The notes beneath the pieces were generated by a model that saw nothing but the letters and a program-made list of their open reading frames with translations, had not been told where the DNA came from and did no database searches. The position numbers and the translations under genes were made by a program. Of a stretch of DNA of 64,000 nucleotides, positions 60,652 through 64,000 are shown piece by piece. The stretch covers positions 62,001 to 126,000 of the forward strand of contig NZ_CP026004.1 in NCBI RefSeq assembly GCF_003086895.1. Reading direction: 5' to 3'. Numbering within the stretch: the stretch's first letter is position 1; every line of letters starts with the position of its first letter. This DNA is from Stenotrophomonas sp. ESTM1D_MKCIP4_1 (GTDB taxonomy: Bacteria; Pseudomonadota; Gammaproteobacteria; Xanthomonadales; Xanthomonadaceae).

Positions 60652-61836
60652 TTAGGGCCGGGTTGAGCGCGTTTGGGAGAGTGCGACCGCGAAGATGGCA
60701 AGACCGGCTGCGGCAAGCGCAGTGCCGACCAGTCCCGTCGAGGCCCATCCAAAGCCCAGTGAAATGGCCAGGCCGCCGGTCCAGGCGCCAATGGCGTTGG
60801 AGGTGTTGAAGGCCGAGTGATTCAGCGCCGATGCCAGCGATTGGGCTTTGGGTGCTGCGTCCATCAGGCGCGCCTGCAGAGCCGGTACCAACGCAAAGCC
60901 AATGCCGATCAGGAACAGCGTCGCCGCTGCTGGAACGGGGCTGCCTGCGGTCCAGGTGAAGATCCCAAGGAACACGGCGTTCCAGATCAGGAACCCCACG
61001 ATGGCCTTGTTGAGCGACCTGTCGGCCAGCCAGGCACCAACGACGTTGCCAACAACCATCCCCAGACCCCACAGGGCCAGGAACCATGGAACATTGGACG
61101 CCGGCTGCCGGGTCACCTCTGTCAGCGTCGGGGTGATGTAGCTGTACACCGCGAACATGCCACCAAACCCGATCGCTGCCGTGGCCAGCGTCATCCAGAC
61201 CTGCCGGGACGTCAGGGCTGACAGCTCCGTCTTCGGGGATGCGCCGGGCTCCGGCTGCAGCGTGGGCACCGTGATGGGCAGCAGCACCAGCATCAGCGCC
61301 CCGCCGGCAGCGACCAGGCCAAACGCTGACCGCCAGCCAAAGCTCTGGCCCATCCAGGTCACCAGCGGTACGCCGATCAGATTGGCTGCGGCAAGACCCA
61401 GCATCACCCGCCCGATGGCCTGGGTGCGCTGGCTGGCAGGAACCATCGACGCCGCCAGCAGGCCTGCCGTTCCGTAATAGGCGCCATGGGGGAGGCCCGA
61501 GACGAACCTGGCAATGGCGTTCAGGCCAAAGCTGCTTGCCATGGCCGAGAGCGCGTTGCCGACCAACACCAGCACAGCGAGGCCCATCAGGATCCGGCGC
61601 CGCTCCATCCTGGCGGTGAGCATGGCCAGCAGAGGCGCACCCACGACAACGCCGATGGCATAAGCGCTGATCAGATGTCCGGCCGTAGGAACATCAACGG
61701 CATAGGTCTTGGCCATGTCCGGCAACAAGCCCATGGCAGCGAACTCCGCCGTTCCGATGAACAGTCCACCAAGCGCCAGAACGACCTGGGCGGGCACCAC
61801 CCCCATCGGTGCGGGGTTCTTGTATGTGTTCTTCAT
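60652..61836 (-). CDS. MFS transporter (AraJ/YdhP-like, DHA1 group)
   Basis: A 394-residue, 12-segment major facilitator of the drug:H+ antiporter-1 type. It has FIGTAEFAAMGLLPDMA in TM1, GAPLLAMLTARMERRRIL as the motif A loop, FVSGLPHGAYYGTAGLLAA, and a repeated half after residue ~205. It exports small molecules such as sugars, nucleosides or toxic compounds. Start chosen at the Met before the first hydrophobic segment. Transcribed with the SDR and divergently from the LysR regulator, which probably controls both. Confidence 0.92.
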   Translation of the reverse strand: MKNTYKNPAPMGVVPAQVVLALGGLFIGTAEFAAMGLLPDMAKTYAVDVPTAGHLISAYAIGVVVGAPLLAMLTARMERRRILMGLAVLVLVGNALSAMASSFGLNAIARFVSGLPHGAYYGTAGLLAASMVPASQRTQAIGRVMLGLAAANLIGVPLVTWMGQSFGWRSAFGLVAAGGALMLVLLPITVPTLQPEPGASPKTELSALTSRQVWMTLATAAIGFGGMFAVYSYITPTLTEVTRQPASNVPWFLALWGLGMVVGNVVGAWLADRSLNKAIVGFLIWNAVFLGIFTWTAGSPVPAAATLFLIGIGFALVPALQARLMDAAPKAQSLASALNHSAFNTSNAIGAWTGGLAISLGFGWASTGLVGTALAAAGLAIFAVALSQTRSTRP

Positions 61837-62016
61837 TGCGATCCCGCATCTGCTCAGCCTTTTGCTGTGGGCAATGGTGGGATTAGCGGCGCAAGGATTG
61901 GCTGAGTAGGATTCAACAATTCGATGAACTGAATTGCACAAAATAGGGAAAATCCTGCCGCCTCAAAGACTTGCTCTGTGTTGAACTGCGTGGATCGTAT
62001 TCATGAGCGCTCCTAA

Positions 62017-62041
62017 ACACCGGGCGCTTATGGCCCGGTGT
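62017..62041. promoter_or_regulatory. Palindrome in the MFS-LysR divergent gap
   Basis: ACACCGGGC, a 7-base loop, then GCCCGGTGT: perfect 9-bp arms, 35 bases before the LysR start. Could be an RNA leader hairpin or part of the LysR-controlled region. A clear T-N11-A box was not fixed. Confidence 0.4.
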
Positions 62042-62076
62042 ACGGTGCATGTCACACGGGACACAGAGCAACGAAG

Positions 62077-62982
62077 ATGGCCAAGCTGACCAGGGGGGAT
62101 TTGGGCGACCTGAACATGTTTCGTCAGATCGCCGAGTCGGGCGGCTTCCGGCGCGCCGCCGCGCAGCTCGATGTGTCGCCCTCGGCGCTCAGCCACGCCA
62201 TGCGGGGGCTGGAGACCCGCCAAGGTGTACGCCTGTTCAATCGCACCAACAGAAGCGTGACCCTGACGCCGGCGGGGCAAGAACTGCTGGTACGTCTCAA
62301 CACAGGGTTCGGTGAGATCGAGTCGGGTCTTGAGACGCTCAATCGATATCGGGACCGCCCGATCGGCCAGCTGCGGGTGAATGTCCTCAGCGACGCTGCG
62401 CGCCTGATCCTGGCCCCAATCCTTGCCCGCTACATCCAGGCCTTTCCCGATGTGCGGATGGAAGTGGTGGTCCAGGACGAAGTCGTGGACATCGTCAACG
62501 ATGGTTTTGATGCAGGCATCCGCTACGGCGGGCTGGTACCGGAGGACATGGTGGCCATCCCGTTGGGCCAGCGGCTCAGATGGATCATGGTCGCCTCCCC
62601 AGGCTATCTGAAGGAAAGCGCTCTTCTGGAAAGTCCCGCCGACCTGGCGAACCACCGATGCCTGGGTATCCGGATGGGCAACAAGCAGATCTATCACTGG
62701 GAGCTTGAATCCGGTGATCGGTCGGAAGTGGTTTCGGTGGAGTGGGTGGCAATACTCAACGAGACGATTCTGGCCATCGAGCTGGCAGAGACCGGCGGAG
62801 GCATTGCCTACTGCCTGGAGAACAGAGTCACCACACAGTTGGCCGAGGGCCGTCTTCAACGGGTGCTGCCCGAATGGACCTCGATGGGACCAGCGTTTCA
62901 TCTCTACTACCCCAGCCGGCGCCAGCTGCCAGAGGCGTTGCGGGCACTCCTGCGGCTCATCCAAGCCCAGAGTGCTTCCTGA
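62077..62982 (+). CDS. LysR family transcriptional regulator
   Basis: A 301-residue LysR regulator. The N-terminal HTH reads NMFRQIAESGGFRRAAAQLD, LSHAMRGLETRQGVRLFNRT and SVTLTPAGQELL. The effector domain (GQLRVNVLSDAARLILAPIL, DGFDAGIRYGG, ETGGGIAYCLEN) is complete. It resembles the PgrR/YdcI-like branch. It is divergent from the MFS-SDR operon, the usual arrangement for LysR control with autorepression. Inducer unknown. Confidence 0.94.
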   Translation: MAKLTRGDLGDLNMFRQIAESGGFRRAAAQLDVSPSALSHAMRGLETRQGVRLFNRTNRSVTLTPAGQELLVRLNTGFGEIESGLETLNRYRDRPIGQLRVNVLSDAARLILAPILARYIQAFPDVRMEVVVQDEVVDIVNDGFDAGIRYGGLVPEDMVAIPLGQRLRWIMVASPGYLKESALLESPADLANHRCLGIRMGNKQIYHWELESGDRSEVVSVEWVAILNETILAIELAETGGGIAYCLENRVTTQLAEGRLQRVLPEWTSMGPAFHLYYPSRRQLPEALRALLRLIQAQSAS

Positions 62983-63304
62983 CAAAGGCAATATCGAATG
63001 CGGCACGCCGGTGTGCCAGAAGCCTGATCGCATCACGTCCTCCGACGATGGGGATCATGCTGGCGCTCATTGCACTCGCTCTGAGACGCAGAACTTTGCG
63101 TATTGACGGTGCCTGAGCGCCAATATCCAGTTGGTGATTTTCGGAGAGGCTGGCGCCACACCCAAGGCCTTTACTCGGGGCTTGCGAATCTGGGCCTGAC
63201 TTCCCGTGGGAGTAGCCATGTTTGGCGCAGGAGCCAATCTTTATGCGTCTGCATATCGGGCTTCGCACGCCCCTACCGTTCGTCGGCCCATGACTTCCGG
63301 GGGG
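62983..63304. other. Gene-free spacer upstream of the BlaI gene
   Basis: Between the LysR stop and the operator block. Short frames on both strands have no recognisable domain. A minus-strand frame at ~62960-63070 (SMIPIVGGRDAIRLLAHRRA) could be a decayed fragment but is not identifiable. No repeat of the SMAG type was found here, which is unusual for this window. Confidence 0.4.
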
Positions 63305-63349
63305 TTGACTACACGTGTCGTCACATCGACAGTAGCTACACGTGTAGTC
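63305..63349 (+). promoter_or_regulatory. Promoter with paired BlaI/MecI-type operators
   Basis: TTGACT (63305-63310) overlaps the first dyad GACTACACGTGTCGTC (63307-63322). A second dyad AGCTACACGTGTAGTC lies at 63334-63349, with centres 27 bp apart. GACTACACGTGT and ACACGTGTAGTC are perfect inverted copies. The form matches the BlaI/MecI operator type (TACTACATATGTAGTA-like). The second dyad ends 14 bases before the blaI ATG, suggesting autorepression. Confidence 0.75.
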
Positions 63350-63363
63350 AATGGAGATGCGTC

Positions 63364-63750
63364 ATGCGTGGCAAGACCATCGGGGACCAGGAGCTGGCCC
63401 TGCTGCAGTACATCGATGAGCATGCGCCGGCCAGTGTCGGCGAGGTCGCCAGTGGCTATGGCGAGGCCCGCGGGCTGGCCCGTTCCACCGTGCTGACGAT
63501 GATGGAGCGGCTGCGCGCCAAGGGGTATCTTCAGCGCCAGCAGCAGGACGGCGTCTACCGCTACCAGGCCACCCGTGGCCCGGAAAGCGTGCTGCAGGGC
63601 GCGGTGGCCCAGTTCGTCGACAACACCCTGCAGGGCTCGGTGTCGCCGTTCGTGGCCTATCTGTCGCAGCGCCAGCAGGTCAGCGACAACGAGCTGGCCG
63701 AACTGGAAGCGCTGGTTGCCCAACTTCAATCGCGTCGCGACGAGGGCTGA
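63364..63750 (+). CDS. BlaI/MecI/CopY family repressor
   Basis: A 128-residue penicillinase-repressor-type winged-helix protein: ELALLQYIDEHAPASVGEVA, the recognition helix RSTVLTMMERLRAKGYLQR and a C-terminal dimerisation helix (VSDNELAELEALVAQLQ). Members bind paired dyads as dimers and are cleaved after the BlaR1 sensor detects a beta-lactam or another cue. The start is the ATG after GGAGATGCGTC. The BlaR1-type gene follows after three bases. The regulated resistance gene, if any, is not in the window. Confidence 0.93.
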   Translation: MRGKTIGDQELALLQYIDEHAPASVGEVASGYGEARGLARSTVLTMMERLRAKGYLQRQQQDGVYRYQATRGPESVLQGAVAQFVDNTLQGSVSPFVAYLSQRQQVSDNELAELEALVAQLQSRRDEG

Positions 63751-63753
63751 GCC

Positions 63754-64000
63754 ATGGACACAACGATGCTGATTCCCCTGTTGGAACGCCTGGGCTGGAC
63801 CAGCCTGCAGACCGTGCTGCTGGTGGCCCTGGTGTACGGGCTGTGCCGCGCGCTGCCGTCACTGTCGGCCAGCACCCGCTGCCGCCTGTGGTGGCTGGTG
63901 TCGCTGCAGGCAGTGCTGGGCCTGTTCTGGAGCCAGCCGTTGCAGCTGGCCTGGCTGCCGGCGCCGCAGGCCGTGGCGATGAGCGCCACCGACCTGGCCG
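63754..64000 (+). CDS. M56 family peptidase / BlaR1-type sensor, N-terminal part
   Basis: The first 82 codons; the gene runs off the window end. A membrane segment (LQTVLLVALVYGLCRAL), SASTRCRLWWLVSLQAVLGL (conserved Arg and Trp, second helix), and hydrophobic continuation match the N-terminus of M56/BlaR1 metalloproteases. GAGGG seven bases upstream sets the start. It overlaps the regulon of the BlaI repressor just upstream. The zinc motif and any C-terminal sensor domain lie outside. Confidence 0.85.
   Translation, partial: MDTTMLIPLLERLGWTSLQTVLLVALVYGLCRALPSLSASTRCRLWWLVSLQAVLGLFWSQPLQLAWLPAPQAVAMSATDLA

Noticed and set aside
62957..63268. Minus-strand frame of ~100 codons between the LysR and BlaI genes
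   Set aside because: It overlaps the LysR end, has no recognisable domain or ribosome site, and codon usage does not look coding.

Overview
The window is a high-GC chromosome segment from a Xanthomonadaceae bacterium, most probably Stenotrophomonas (S. maltophilia complex). The gene set fits: phhA, gltBD, opgD, plsB, rdgC, ttcA, a BlaI/BlaR1-type pair and class A-type acid phosphatase. Many short GTAG-ended palindromes of the SMAG type lie between genes. No rRNA, tRNA, CRISPR array or prophage was seen.

Layout. 1-6276: pectin/oligouronide utilisation locus with the end of a PL10-like pectate lyase, a GH43 hydrolase, a LacI-type regulator, kduI, kduD and a rhamnogalacturonan-acetylesterase-like SGNH hydrolase fused to a cupin. 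6350-8345: a DUF2442/DMP19-type gene divergent from a Fic protein, with a four-half-site inverted-repeat array between them. 8414-9915: phhA divergent from an Lrp/AsnC regulator. 10003-18986: helicase-like protein, patatin lipoprotein, TonB receptor, acid phosphatase and a lipase/DUF4785 pair. 19151-27296: ABC ATPase, fatty acid desaturase, EF-hand protein, mutM, ECF sigma factor with Ser/Thr kinase, opgD. 27308-28966: an IS3-family (IS150-like) element sitting in the centre of a large palindromic repeat. 28977-37160: tdk, rep, two DUF3592 proteins, GNAT, DUF4272, YceH, acid phosphatase, pyrF. 37380-46301: trypsin-like protease, a probable C-rich-loop small RNA resembling sX13, a lipoprotein, plsB, a tandem repeat block, a YdcH-like protein, ttcA, rdgC, a DUF45 metallopeptidase and a two-domain methylglyoxal synthase. 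46466-54522: a histidine kinase lacking its phospho-acceptor histidine, then gltD and gltB on the opposite strand. 54696-57935: two I78-type inhibitor lipoproteins flanking a type IB topoisomerase, then an SDR with a histone-like basic tail. 58013-62982: a lower-GC stretch with gene remnants, a metallophosphoesterase and an MFS-SDR operon divergent from a LysR regulator. 63364-64000: BlaI-type repressor and the start of an M56/BlaR1 sensor behind paired dyad operators.

Working together. The first locus would cleave pectin outside the cytoplasm, deacetylate and trim side chains, and convert unsaturated uronate to KDG through KduI/KduD. A LacI-type operator overlaps the kduI promoter. GltB and GltD form NADPH-glutamate synthase. 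TTGC/GCAA motifs are shared by the gltB upstream region and the phhA-lrp intergenic region, which suggests one Lrp-type regulon. The sigma factor and kinase form an ECF43-like signalling pair.

The most novel-looking items are the Fic/DUF2442 array, the sX13-like RNA, the pseudo-histidine kinase, the duplicated methylglyoxal synthase and the IS inserted at the dyad centre of a palindrome. All assignments come from reading the sequence; no database search was run.
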